Positions 42,989-51,729 of a DNA stretch of 64,000 nucleotides are shown piece by piece (the stretch's first letter is position 1; the number at the start of each line of letters is the position of its first letter). The stretch covers positions 1 through 64,000 of the forward strand of contig CAKRMK010000014.1 in NCBI GenBank assembly GCA_934364795.1, read 5' to 3'. This DNA comes from an uncultured Blautia sp. Its GTDB lineage: Bacteria > Bacillota > Clostridia > Lachnospirales > Lachnospiraceae. A program made the position numbers and the translations under genes. The notes beneath the pieces were generated by a model that saw only the letters and a list, made by a program, of their open reading frames with translations, made no database searches and was not told the DNA's origin.

Positions 42989-44269
42989 TTATTTCTGATT
43001 TTTTACATATTCATCCATATTTGCAGCCCACTCTTCAGGAGTTTCCTGACCAAGTGCAAGGATGACGGTCTCTTTTTCCAGCGGCTCTACGAGTGCAGAA
43101 TCAATAACTACATCCCAGCATTTTGCATACTCCTTCACATTGGACACATCCTCAATGATCTGCTGATATACCTTTGGAAGACTCTGCATTGTTTCTTCAT
43201 CTGGCATTACGGATGGAAGCTGATTGTAAGAAAGGCTTGCATCTGCATAATGCTCAAGAAGGTATTTCATCCACGCTTTCATCTCATCGTCCACAGCATC
43301 GGTGCGAATCGCAGTTCCAATACCGGAGTTTGCAAAGAAATCGGTTGGTGTTGTTACATCTGCATCTGAATAGGTTGGCATAGTGAAGTATCCAATATTA
43401 TCTTTAATGTTTCCGTCCTCACCGATCATATCTGCCTGATCAAGTGCCCATGTACCATTATACATAATTGCAGCCTGTCCGGAAGCAAAGAGGTCAATCA
43501 TTGTATCGTAATCTGCACTGCTCCAGCCCTCCTGGAAGTACTGTGCAACATCCTGAATAAACTGTGCTCCTTTCAGACCTGCTTCTTCACCAAAAGATCC
43601 TTCTCCGGATACTGCATTTTCAATATATTCATTTCCTGTCAGTCGGAATGGAACCTGTGCAAAGTAGCGGAGGATTGGCCAGTCACCACCCATTGCGATC
43701 GGAATAATTTCCTGGTCCTGTAACAGCTTGCAGTCTGCAAGTAACTCATCAAATGTTTTGGGAGCTTCTGTAATTCCAGCCTGCTCAAACAGATCTTTGT
43801 TGTAGAAGAAATATTCGGTGTTGCACTGCAGCGTCATCAGATTCAGGCTGCCATCTGAAAGTCTTGCATATTCTTTTGAGATTGTGAAAATCTGATCATA
43901 CATTCCAAGCTCTTTGTACAAATCATCAAAGGAATAGGCCTTTCCGTCTGCAACAATATCTGCAAACCAGGTATCTGGATCGGAGTCAAACCATTCAGGC
44001 AATTCATCGCTTGCTGCCAGAATTTTCAGCTTCTGCAGATATGCAGTACGGTCTGAAATATTCTCAATTTCAAAATTAAAGTCCAGATCAGGATTCTCCT
44101 CCTGGTACTGTTTGGCAATATCCTGTATTGCTAAAATTGCTGATTCAGATGCACTTCTGGATGACAGCCAGTTAATATTCAGTTCCCGATCTGCTGCATT
44201 TACTGTTACTCCAAATATAGAAGATGCCATGGCAGCTGTTAATGCTGCAATAAGTATTCTTTTTTTCAT
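42989..44269 (-). CDS. ABC transporter sugar-binding protein (GH2 locus)
   Basis: 426 residues with a Sec signal peptide (FGVTVNA-ADR cleavage) and no lipobox Cys. Family 1 landmarks: EYFFYNKDLFEQAGI and FASGQAAIMYNGTWAL. First gene of the transport/GH2 operon. The upstream region has a TATAAT without a good -35, a CG-centred palindrome downstream of the likely start site, and a large hairpin, pointing to activation by the adjacent YesN regulator and perhaps repression by a LacI-type protein. Confidence 0.92.
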   Translation of the reverse strand: MKKRILIAALTAAMASSIFGVTVNAADRELNINWLSSRSASESAILAIQDIAKQYQEENPDLDFNFEIENISDRTAYLQKLKILAASDELPEWFDSDPDTWFADIVADGKAYSFDDLYKELGMYDQIFTISKEYARLSDGSLNLMTLQCNTEYFFYNKDLFEQAGITEAPKTFDELLADCKLLQDQEIIPIAMGGDWPILRYFAQVPFRLTGNEYIENAVSGEGSFGEEAGLKGAQFIQDVAQYFQEGWSSADYDTMIDLFASGQAAIMYNGTWALDQADMIGEDGNIKDNIGYFTMPTYSDADVTTPTDFFANSGIGTAIRTDAVDDEMKAWMKYLLEHYADASLSYNQLPSVMPDEETMQSLPKVYQQIIEDVSNVKEYAKCWDVVIDSALVEPLEKETVILALGQETPEEWAANMDEYVKNQK

Positions 44270-44313
44270 TACGTTTTCTCCCTTTTAATTTTATTTTTTG
44301 TTCCTGAATATAC

Positions 44314-44329
44314 TTCAAACCGGTTTAAA
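44314..44329. promoter_or_regulatory. CG-centred operator-like palindrome
   Basis: TTCAAACCGGTTTAAA, a 16-bp palindrome with one mismatch, of the type bound by LacI/GalR regulators. It lies at about +22 to +37 relative to a start predicted from the minus-strand TATAAT (44358-44363), a position for roadblock repression. Confidence 0.45.
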
Positions 44330-44365
44330 TTTTTTTCTGGAACTCTTTGTTGTCTTAATTATAAT

Positions 44366-44405
44366 AAAATACGAATCTCTCCGGAATGGAGAAAATTCGT
44401 ATTAT
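44366..44405. promoter_or_regulatory. Nested inverted repeat at the operon promoter
   Basis: ATACGAAT/ATTCGTAT arms enclose a second CTCC/GGAG hairpin. It ends two bases upstream of the minus-strand -10 and could be the YesN binding site or the terminator of the upstream regulator gene. Confidence 0.4.
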
Positions 44406-44415
44406 TGGTAAAATC

Positions 44416-46038
44416 TTAAGTTGTCTTTAGATAATTGCTGCTTACATTCTGATACTGCTTCGGCGATACACCAAAATATTTTTTAAAGCATTTACTGAAG
44501 TAACTGACATCGAAAAATCCAACCCTTTGAGCTACTTCTGTCACATTGTAATTTGTTCTCTGGAAAAGCTTTCCGGCCATTTCCATTCGTGTTTGTAAAA
44601 TATATGCTCCAATCGTTGTATCTGTTTGTTTCTTAAAAAGAAAGCACATATACTGAAGATTGACATCCAGTGCATCTGCAATCTGTTCCAGGCATAATTC
44701 ATCATCCTGATAATGTGCCTTGATGTATTCCTTCGTTCTTCTCACAATGGCAGAGTTGCTGCTGTTCTTTGAAAGGTGTACCTGCTGTAAGATCTGTTCT
44801 CCATAGCGGATGAGTTCCGTCTGAATTTCTGAGACAGAACTGATTTCAATATAATCACTGGAAAAAAGCTTGCTGTTTTTTTCGGCCGTTTCTGTCACTC
44901 CGTACTCCATAGCGAAATCCAGCAACGCAGACGACACCTGGTTAATCTGCAGCAAAAACTGTTCCCGAGATGGCTGGAGCAATGCAAGAGAGTCTACAAA
45001 TGTCCGCAGCATTTCTTTTACCAGGCTCCTCTGATTCTGTCGCATAGCAGCAACCAGTCGTTGGATAAAATCATCATTTTGCAGCAGATAGCCGTTTTCC
45101 TGCTGCTCTTCAGAGGCATCCTCTACGTAAAAAACACCGGAATGTTCATAAAAACACCGTTTTCGTTCCATTGCAAACGCTTCAATGTAGGATTCATAAA
45201 GCTGATTCGCTTCTGCATAAAATCCTCCAATTACAGCAGTGGTTCCAAGATTGCCCTCTGGGTCACATACCTCAATTGTTTTTTCCAGCAGTGGCCGAAT
45301 CCACTCTGCATCATGATGTGATTCACACATTCCCACAAGAAGGCAGAGTGATTTCTGAAAATTGATGTAACTGATGCAGCAGTTTTTTTCTCCAAGTAAT
45401 TCACAAAACACATTTTCTACCGTAAAGTAGTAAAGCTCATAATCTGTTTTTTCCCAATTGCCCGGTAAACGATTAACCCGGTAAAGTATGGCGACATGGC
45501 GTCTGGCATCCAGTCGATAGCCCACCTCGGAAGCAAGCTTCTGCATTACATCCTGATCCTTATCTTTTCTCACAAACTGTGATGCCGCAAAATGTTTCAT
45601 ATAATTTTGATAGTTCCGCTTTTTTCTATCCAGCACCTCCAGATTTTGATCCTTTTTCACTTCCTGATCGATCCGTTCGCTGGTTTGCCTGAGGCTCTTA
45701 TACAGACTTTCGACCGTTACAGGCTTCAGCAGAAAATCCTGTACTCCCATCTGGATGGCTTTCTGCGCATACTCAAACTTGTCATAGCCGGAAATAATAA
45801 TAAAACGGGACGGAAGCATTTGCTTCTGTATATATGAAATTACATCAAAGCCTGTCATTTGTGGCATACTGATGTCGATCAAAATAATTTCCGGATGGTA
45901 CTGTTCGATCAGCTCAATACCAAGCTTTCCATTTCCGGCGTCACCTACCACAGTAAACTCATCTTTAAAGCTTCTGACATATTTTATTAATGCCTGTCTG
46001 AAAAAATACTCATCATCAATAATAACGATTTTCTTCAT
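44416..46038 (-). CDS. AraC-type response regulator (YesN family), GH2 locus
   Basis: 540 residues. Receiver with D55 in IILIDISMPQ and the Lys in FLLKPVTVESL; a long middle region; a C-terminal AraC domain (LEQIADALDVNLQYMCFLF and VAQRVGFFDVSYFSKCFKKY). Its start overlaps the end of the kinase gene by 23 bp, so the two are translated together. Probable activator of the binding-protein operon that follows downstream on the same strand. Confidence 0.93.
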   Translation of the reverse strand: MKKIVIIDDEYFFRQALIKYVRSFKDEFTVVGDAGNGKLGIELIEQYHPEIILIDISMPQMTGFDVISYIQKQMLPSRFIIISGYDKFEYAQKAIQMGVQDFLLKPVTVESLYKSLRQTSERIDQEVKKDQNLEVLDRKKRNYQNYMKHFAASQFVRKDKDQDVMQKLASEVGYRLDARRHVAILYRVNRLPGNWEKTDYELYYFTVENVFCELLGEKNCCISYINFQKSLCLLVGMCESHHDAEWIRPLLEKTIEVCDPEGNLGTTAVIGGFYAEANQLYESYIEAFAMERKRCFYEHSGVFYVEDASEEQQENGYLLQNDDFIQRLVAAMRQNQRSLVKEMLRTFVDSLALLQPSREQFLLQINQVSSALLDFAMEYGVTETAEKNSKLFSSDYIEISSVSEIQTELIRYGEQILQQVHLSKNSSNSAIVRRTKEYIKAHYQDDELCLEQIADALDVNLQYMCFLFKKQTDTTIGAYILQTRMEMAGKLFQRTNYNVTEVAQRVGFFDVSYFSKCFKKYFGVSPKQYQNVSSNYLKTT

Positions 46039-47887
46039 AGTGTTTTCTCCCCGCTGTTTCTTGGTCTCTTTCCAGTATAGACGATGTTGTTTCGTCTAAA
46101 TGTTCCAGCTTCGGAATCCGTAATATCACGATTGTCCCTTTCCCTGGTTCGCTTTCCAGTTGGATGCCGTATTCGGTTCCATATAAAAGCCGCACACGTC
46201 TGTTGATGCTGAATAATCCGAAAGAACCCTTTTCCTCGCTACGGGCTTCATCAAGGTCCTTATTCAGCTGCCGGAGTTTTTCCGGCTCAATTCCGTTTCC
46301 ATCATCCTTTACGGTAATTACAACAGTATCCGCTGCATTTTTTATGCTCAGTGAGACGAAACACATACGACCATCTGATGCTGTTCCGTGAACAATCGCA
46401 TTCTCCAGAATCGGTTGCAGAGTCAATTTTGGAATTACGTACTGTTCCGTTCCCTTTTCACATACGATTTCGTAATCAAAATACTCCATGTGGCGTAATT
46501 TTTCAATGTATAAATACTGTTTTACCATATCAATTTCTGTAGCAATGGTTATAATATCGGATCCCTTGCTTAACGAATGGCGATAGAATCTGGCAAGTGT
46601 AGAAATTGCTTCGCCTGCCTCATCATAAATACCAAGATCTATCATAGATTTGATCATTTCAAGCGTATTGTACAGAAAATGAGGTTTAATCTGCTCCTGT
46701 ATCAACCGAAACTGATAGTCATTTTTTTCACGTTCTTCTTCATAAATGGTTTGTAAAAGCTGTTGTGTCTGTTCGGCAAATGTATTATACCCACGGTATA
46801 AAATCTGGATTTCTTCGGAAGTTCCAGGCACTTCTACCGGTGCATAGGCTTCTTTTACTACATTCTTCATGACCTCACTCAGATCCAGGATTGGCCCAGA
46901 TATGGCTCTGGCATTCCACCAGGATAAAAGTGCAAAAAACAGAATCACCAGTAAATTACAGATAAAAAAGATCCTTGCAAACAAATGCTGTTCTTTCATC
47001 AGCTCATCCATTGGAATCACATGAATGAGCTTCCAGTCTGGCAGTGACATTTGTGTTGAGCAATAGACAACATTTTCCTTGGTTAAATAGCCCTGTGTTT
47101 CCAGATTCTCTACATCCCTCTTGGAAAAGGGAAAGGCTTCCCGTATGGTTTTTCCTGTGTAATTCAGGTCCGATGCAAGTAAAATAGTATTTTCCTGATC
47201 CGTTATGTAAAACGTAACCTCGCTGTTATTTGGCCTGTAGTTTACAAATGGCGAGGCTATAGTTGATGCTTCGATGAAAAACATAAGGTATCCATAAGTT
47301 TCTCTTGTATTTAAATCAACAATCGGCTTTGATATCAAAAAAACATATTTTCCGTTTTCCTTTAATGTTTCTCTTGCAGGCAAATAAAAATAAGGACCTG
47401 TTATCATCGCCTGTCTTGCATTTTGATGCTGTTTCATTATCTGTTCTTTATCAAACGAATCCAGTTCCGACAGATTATATCCGCCAGCCTGAAAAAAACT
47501 TCCGTCTTTCGCCATAATATCCCACATTGCAATATTAGGGCTCAGGGCAATAATGGCATTAATAATGGTATTGATTTTTTTGCGGACAGCATATTGTTCT
47601 GCTTCAGATTCCGGCAGTGTTGGATACGTTCGGGCGATACGGATAATTTCATCATTGATCGATGCTGATATGCTGAAATTGATGACGTGCTGCAGTGTAC
47701 TTTCCAGATTATCTGTGATAGAAGCAAGCTCTCGCCTGGTACTGCTTACTGCAAGCTGCGAAAAATATTTTTGTGAAGAAAACTGAAACACCCCCATAAT
47801 GAGCAACATAATTCCTAAAAAACATCCAACAAAAGAGAAAAAAATCCGGTTTCTCAATTTTGCAAACCATTTTTGTACTTTTGTCAT
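46016..47887 (-). CDS. Sensor histidine kinase (YesM family), GH2 locus
   Basis: About 623 residues: membrane helix, extracellular sensor, second helix near 295-320, HAMP (ARAISGPILDLSEVM), H403 in IKPHFLYNTLEM, ENAIVHG, KDDGNGIE and GLFSINRRVRL. ATG 47887 is preferred because TGGAGG lies just upstream, although two in-frame ATGs (47905, 47899) come earlier. A consensus promoter sits 45 bp upstream. It phosphorylates the overlapping regulator gene's product. Confidence 0.93.
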   Translation of the reverse strand: MTKVQKWFAKLRNRIFFSFVGCFLGIMLLIMGVFQFSSQKYFSQLAVSSTRRELASITDNLESTLQHVINFSISASINDEIIRIARTYPTLPESEAEQYAVRKKINTIINAIIALSPNIAMWDIMAKDGSFFQAGGYNLSELDSFDKEQIMKQHQNARQAMITGPYFYLPARETLKENGKYVFLISKPIVDLNTRETYGYLMFFIEASTIASPFVNYRPNNSEVTFYITDQENTILLASDLNYTGKTIREAFPFSKRDVENLETQGYLTKENVVYCSTQMSLPDWKLIHVIPMDELMKEQHLFARIFFICNLLVILFFALLSWWNARAISGPILDLSEVMKNVVKEAYAPVEVPGTSEEIQILYRGYNTFAEQTQQLLQTIYEEEREKNDYQFRLIQEQIKPHFLYNTLEMIKSMIDLGIYDEAGEAISTLARFYRHSLSKGSDIITIATEIDMVKQYLYIEKLRHMEYFDYEIVCEKGTEQYVIPKLTLQPILENAIVHGTASDGRMCFVSLSIKNAADTVVITVKDDGNGIEPEKLRQLNKDLDEARSEEKGSFGLFSINRRVRLLYGTEYGIQLESEPGKGTIVILRIPKLEHLDETTSSILERDQETAGRKHYEENRYY

Positions 47888-47931
47888 AATTTCCTCCATT
47901 TTCATGATCTGTACTGCTTTTCTTAATTTTT

Positions 47932-47960
47932 ATTATAACCAGTTTATATCTGTTTCTCAA
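47932..47960 (-). promoter_or_regulatory. Sigma-A promoter of the kinase-regulator operon
   Basis: Minus-strand TTGAGA, 17-bp spacer, TATAAT. The surrounding ~50 bp closely resemble a second promoter at 63494-63522. Confidence 0.75.
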
Positions 47961-47979
47961 TCAATAATTTCCCACAAAC

Positions 47980-48084
47980 TAGGGTGTGTTTGGAAAATGC
48001 TTTCTGCAAGATGTGCGTCACAGCTTGTGGAACCTTTGTCCCGCAAAGTGTGGAATGCAGATTGCAGAAAGGAGCAGATGTTTC
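47980..48084. repeat. Palindromic repeat family, copy 3 (inverted)
   Basis: TAGGGTGTGTTTGGAAAAT, then GCTTTCTGCAAGATGTGCG (the reverse of the core in copies 1 and 4), then CCGCAAAGTGTGGAATGCAG, which matches the complement of copy 4's left half. Confidence 0.6.
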
Positions 48085-48220
48085 ATGGATGAAGTGTTAG
48101 ATGAGCGCAAAAGAAAAATGTGAAGATAAAAAAGATGAAAGCGAAGAGTGTGAAGAAACAGATGGTATTTAATATAGCGATAATAATATAAATAATTTTA
48201 TAAATAAAGCAAAGAAGATT

Positions 48221-48623
48221 ATGCTGGAAAGATATTGTGAATTAGAAAATGGGTCATTAAGAAAGGATGATGAGGAAAGAGATAACATACGTCGTTATAT
48301 ATTACAAAAATATCCAACGGTTGTAGAGAAATACAAAAAGGATCATTTGAAAACTAAGTCTAGAGTCTGTTTGAAAAATCATTCCCACAATCTGCACGCC
48401 CCACTTTGCGGTATATTTTACCCGAATTCAGTTGCCGTAGCCCGCTACGGCGCCCTCATCCGGGCAAAATCTCCCACAAATTGTGACGCACATCTTGCAG
48501 AAAGCCTTTTTCAAACATGCTCTAGTAAGGATGTTGAGCTGGAGAATCAAAGCAACGAAATGAAAACAGAGGAAGAAGTTAGATGTGATAATTCAAAAGT
48601 GTTATCAGAGGCAATATCTATAA
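48221..48623 (+). pseudogene. Fragment of a Sel1/XRE-like element gene
   Basis: The translated part RRYILQKYPTVVEKYKKD resembles RERISLKFPKQVEIYEKG of the protein at 31929-33191, and the acidic piece after the MITE (ELENQSNEMKTEEEVRCD) resembles its linker. It is split by a 164-bp palindromic insert and then fused at ATAGAAAGAAACCCAGT to an integrase 3' end, so most of it is missing. Confidence 0.55.
48361..48524. repeat. Palindromic repeat family, copy 4 (164-bp MITE-like element)
   Basis: The most complete copy. Ends TAGAGTCTGTTTGAAAAA and (complement) TAGAGCATGTTTGAAAAA. Inside are GCCCG/CGGGC-type arms and a central CCGTAGC/GCTACGG hairpin. It has no gene of its own, though an open frame happens to cross it. 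Inserted in a Sel1-like fragment. Confidence 0.75.
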
Positions 48624-49307
48624 ATAGAAAGAAACCCAGTGCCGTTGGCAATTTTACCGAAAGCAGGAGCCAAAAAGCAAAGTAGGGTGCTAACTCAAGA
48701 AGAACAGACATTGTTTCTTAAGTATGCAAAAGCCAAGAATAGCTACTTATATAATTTCTTTGCTCTGGCATTGCGGACAGGAATGCGTAACGGAGAACTG
48801 CGTGGATTAAAGTATTCTGATATTGACAAAAAGAAAATGGTGATTCATGTGGTTAGAACTTTGAAGTATGAAGAAGGCAGAGGCTTATACGAGGATACAC
48901 CGAAAACTGCCAGTTCTACGAGAGACATTCCGCTGACAGAAGATATGCTTCAGATTATTGAAAACCAGAAAAAATTTTGGGGGATATCCAAAATTATCAA
49001 TAAAAATGAATATGTATTTCACCAGGGAGATAAAAGACCTATTAGCAGAGACTGTGTACAGAGTGAGATTGATCGGGTGATTGCATTGATAAGAGAAGAT
49101 GGAATTAATTTCGAACGCTTTACCTGTCATGGATTCAGACATACGTTTGCCACCAGAGCTATAGAATCTGGTATGCAGCCACAGACGCTGAAAACAATTC
49201 TGGGGCATTCTACACTGAGTATGACGATGGATTTATATTCTCATGTATTACCGAGCACCAAAGCAGAAGAGATGGGAGCTATTTCGGGTGCATTCAAGAT
49301 TTCATGA
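48624..49307 (+). pseudogene. int: Integrase 3' fragment of a sister element
   Basis: Nearly identical to the last ~215 codons of the integrase at 36096-37235, including HGFRH and the DLYSHV tyrosine, but the first 43% of the gene is gone. The homology starts abruptly at ATAGAAAGAAACCCAGT. A GTG at 48639 could start a 222-residue catalytic domain, but there is no SD. Confidence 0.9.
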
Positions 49308-49316
49308 ATGGGGTAT

Positions 49317-49338
49317 GCACCCCATTTCTCCCCCATTT
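49317..49338. repeat. Arm repeats after the integrase fragment
   Basis: GCACCCCATTT followed by CTCCCCCATTT, the same arrangement as at 37245-37266. No 146-bp queT-type repeat follows, so the sister element used a different site or its end has been lost. Confidence 0.55.
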
Positions 49339-49365
49339 CACATAATTTGGTGTATTTTCAGATTT

Positions 49366-50562
49366 TTACATGCCTAATAAATACCACAGAACCAATCCTC
49401 CAGTAATTATAACCGTAATAATCCCACATATAGTCATCCACCGTGGATGCTTATAACTCTTTCCCATAATGTCACTACGCGTAGCACCGACCAGGCAGAT
49501 TACAAGGATAAGCGGTATGATAAGTCCGTTTAAAGTACCAGCAAGAATAAGAAGATTTGCGGGACGTCCGATTACAAACATCAGGAAAGTACAAAGTCCG
49601 ATAAACAGGCCTGTAATAAGGCGAGTATGCTTTTCTAACCATGGATGCAATGTTTTTATAAAGGAAATTGTTGTATAGGAGCAGCCTATTGTAGCAGTAA
49701 CCGAAGCGGAAAGCAAAATAATCCCAAACAGGCGGTATCCGATTTCGCCTGCTCCACGGCGAAAAGCATCAGAAGCAGGATTGCTTTCATCCAGAATAAG
49801 CCCGGAAGATGCAGATACAACCCCAAGGACTGCCAGGAAAAGTAAAATCCTGACAACGGAGGCAATTATAATTCCCATAACAGAGCTGGAAGTGATCTGC
49901 TTTTCATTTTCTTTTCCTGTAATATTCGCATCCAGCAGGCGGTGAGCTCCGGCAAAGGTAATATAGCCGCCAACTGTGCCCCCAAGTAAAGTACGGATTC
50001 CATCACCAAGATCTGATATTCCTGCAGATGGAAGAAAAGTTTCTTTTAAGGCTGTTCCAAATGGTGGATGTACAACCAGAATAATAACAAAAATAATTAC
50101 AATCGTGGAAATTCCAAGTATTTTTGAAATCATATCCATAGCTTTTGTGGCATTGGGAATCAGAAAAATTCCAATTGCAATAATTCCTGTAATAAGAATT
50201 CCAACAGGCTGTGGAAGGCCAAACAAGGTCTGGAAGCCCAAAGCGCCACCGCCTACATTGCCAATGGTAAAAACAATACCTCCGGCTCCAATCAGTAATG
50301 AGAGTAAAATTCCAAGTCCGGGAAGCAGTTTATTGGCAATATCCTGACCATGCATACCTGAAATACAGACAACTCGCCACACATTGATCTGTACAACCAG
50401 GGAAAGAATACAGGAAATCAGGATTACAAAACCGAAGCTTCCCTTAAGAAGGTCTGTATAATGAGAAGTCTGGGTAAGAAATCCAGGCCCGATAGCTGAA
50501 GTGGCCATAATGAAAGCTGCACCCAGAAGTACGCTAAGAGAATTATTTTTTGCTGGTTTCAT
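49366..50562 (-). CDS. Nramp-fold transporter without canonical metal ligands (A)
   Basis: 398 residues, about 11 membrane helices. The helix-1 region aligns with Nramp (FIMATSAIGPGFLTQ), but the metal-binding Asp-Pro-Gly-Asn is Gly-Pro-Gly-Phe, and the helix-6 Met-Pro-His-Asn motif is absent (GGTVGGYITFAGAHRL in its place). Such relatives, for example B. subtilis YcsG beside 5-oxoproline genes, probably carry organic solutes. It is translated after the LysR gene with a 4-bp overlap and lies divergent to a second Nramp-like gene heading a catabolic operon. Substrate unknown. Confidence 0.8.
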   Translation of the reverse strand: MKPAKNNSLSVLLGAAFIMATSAIGPGFLTQTSHYTDLLKGSFGFVILISCILSLVVQINVWRVVCISGMHGQDIANKLLPGLGILLSLLIGAGGIVFTIGNVGGGALGFQTLFGLPQPVGILITGIIAIGIFLIPNATKAMDMISKILGISTIVIIFVIILVVHPPFGTALKETFLPSAGISDLGDGIRTLLGGTVGGYITFAGAHRLLDANITGKENEKQITSSSVMGIIIASVVRILLFLAVLGVVSASSGLILDESNPASDAFRRGAGEIGYRLFGIILLSASVTATIGCSYTTISFIKTLHPWLEKHTRLITGLFIGLCTFLMFVIGRPANLLILAGTLNGLIIPLILVICLVGATRSDIMGKSYKHPRWMTICGIITVIITGGLVLWYLLGM

Positions 50563-51443
50563 AGTTGGTATTCCTCCTTATGTAATTCATAGCGGATTGC
50601 TTTTTTCATATAATCAATAAAAATGGAGACAGACTTAGAGGGATCAGGGGAAGAACAGGATAAATAAATATTCCGTTTTAATGTGTAATTTGGAATTTTA
50701 CGCAAAGTGATCTGGTCTGTCATGACTTTCCAGGTGATAGCCGGGAAAAATGCAAGTCCCATATTCTGTTCAACCAGGGCTGTAACCGTTTGCTGATTAT
50801 CACATTCTAACGGAACTTTTGGGTGGATTCCAAGGGGAACGAAATAACGTCTGGTAAGATCACCAAGAGTATTTTCCTGGGTAAGAAGAATGAATTTTTC
50901 ATTTTGCAGCATTGAGGGAGTAATTTCTTTTTCTTTTGCCAGAGGATGGTGAATGCTCATTCCAAGGAGGCATTCTTCCTGAAAAAGAAGCTGGGAAGGA
51001 AGCAGGGCTGCAAGTTCTTCAGAAGCGTGTATCACTACGTCATAGGACTGCTTCATTCGTTCTTTTTCATAATTGGAAATAGAAAAACGGATGTCCGGAT
51101 GAGAATCGCTGAATCCGGCAATCAATTCCGGGAACAGCTTTGTAGCGTTAAAAAGAATCAGCTTTACAGATGGCTGTTCCTTCTGAGATGCAAGGGTCAG
51201 CTCCTGGATAGCCTGTGCCTCCAGATCCAGCATTTTCAATGTATAACGGTAAAGAATTTTTCCGTTTTTGTTCAGCTCGATTTTTTTTCCATGACGGTCA
51301 AAAAGGGAGAGATTTAATTCTTCTTCTAATAAATGAATGGTTCTGCTTAGAAAAGGCTGGGAAACATGGAGTCTTCTGGAAGCATCAGAAATGTTTTCTG
51401 TTTCTGCAATCAGCTTGAAGTATTTTAAATGTTTAAGTTCCAT
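50559..51443 (-). CDS. LysR-family regulator
   Basis: 294 residues. The N-terminal winged helix (MELKHLKYFKLIAETEN, then SDASRRLHVSQPFLSRTI) is followed by a periplasmic-binding-like effector domain. Divergent from the Nramp-like/aminotransferase operon across a 286-bp gap, the classic layout for a LysR activator of that operon, and overlapping the other Nramp-like gene. It likely senses an amino-acid-related intermediate of the pathway. Confidence 0.92.
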   Translation of the reverse strand: MELKHLKYFKLIAETENISDASRRLHVSQPFLSRTIHLLEEELNLSLFDRHGKKIELNKNGKILYRYTLKMLDLEAQAIQELTLASQKEQPSVKLILFNATKLFPELIAGFSDSHPDIRFSISNYEKERMKQSYDVVIHASEELAALLPSQLLFQEECLLGMSIHHPLAKEKEITPSMLQNEKFILLTQENTLGDLTRRYFVPLGIHPKVPLECDNQQTVTALVEQNMGLAFFPAITWKVMTDQITLRKIPNYTLKRNIYLSCSSPDPSKSVSIFIDYMKKAIRYELHKEEYQL

Positions 51444-51563
51444 AACAGTTCCTCCTAGATAAAACTCATTATAATTATCTTGCAGAAAAAATTCAATATT
51501 TTACTTATAACAAAAATGATATAAGCATAAAAAAAACAGGTCTATGAAAATTGGTAAAATCAG

Positions 51564-51591
51564 TTGACGAAAAACGAAAAATCAATATAAT
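51564..51591 (+). promoter_or_regulatory. Promoter of the Nramp-like/aminotransferase operon
   Basis: TTGACG, 16-bp spacer, TATAAT, between the divergent LysR and transporter genes. Confidence 0.75.
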
Positions 51592-51601
51592 GAAATTATC
51601 A

Positions 51602-51645
51602 AAAGCAAAGGCGCTTGAAAAAACAAGTTCCTTTGCTTTTTTTTG
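51602..51645 (+). terminator. Leader terminator just after the operon promoter
   Basis: AAAGCAAAGG/CCTTTGCTTT stem with an inner CTTG/CAAG hairpin, followed by eight T. It begins only about 5 nt after the predicted start site and 85 bp before the first gene, so most transcripts should stop here unless something prevents it. Confidence 0.75.
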
Positions 51646-51729
51646 TATTCTTTTTTAGTTTCAATTATACGCGCGCTTATAGTTACAAAGAAACCAGACA
51701 ATCTTTACGAAAGAAATGAGGCGAACAAT

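Noticed and set aside
48221..48685. Single 154-residue gene
   Set aside because: The frame crosses a complete palindromic repeat and then enters integrase DNA out of frame, so it is a chance fusion of fragments.
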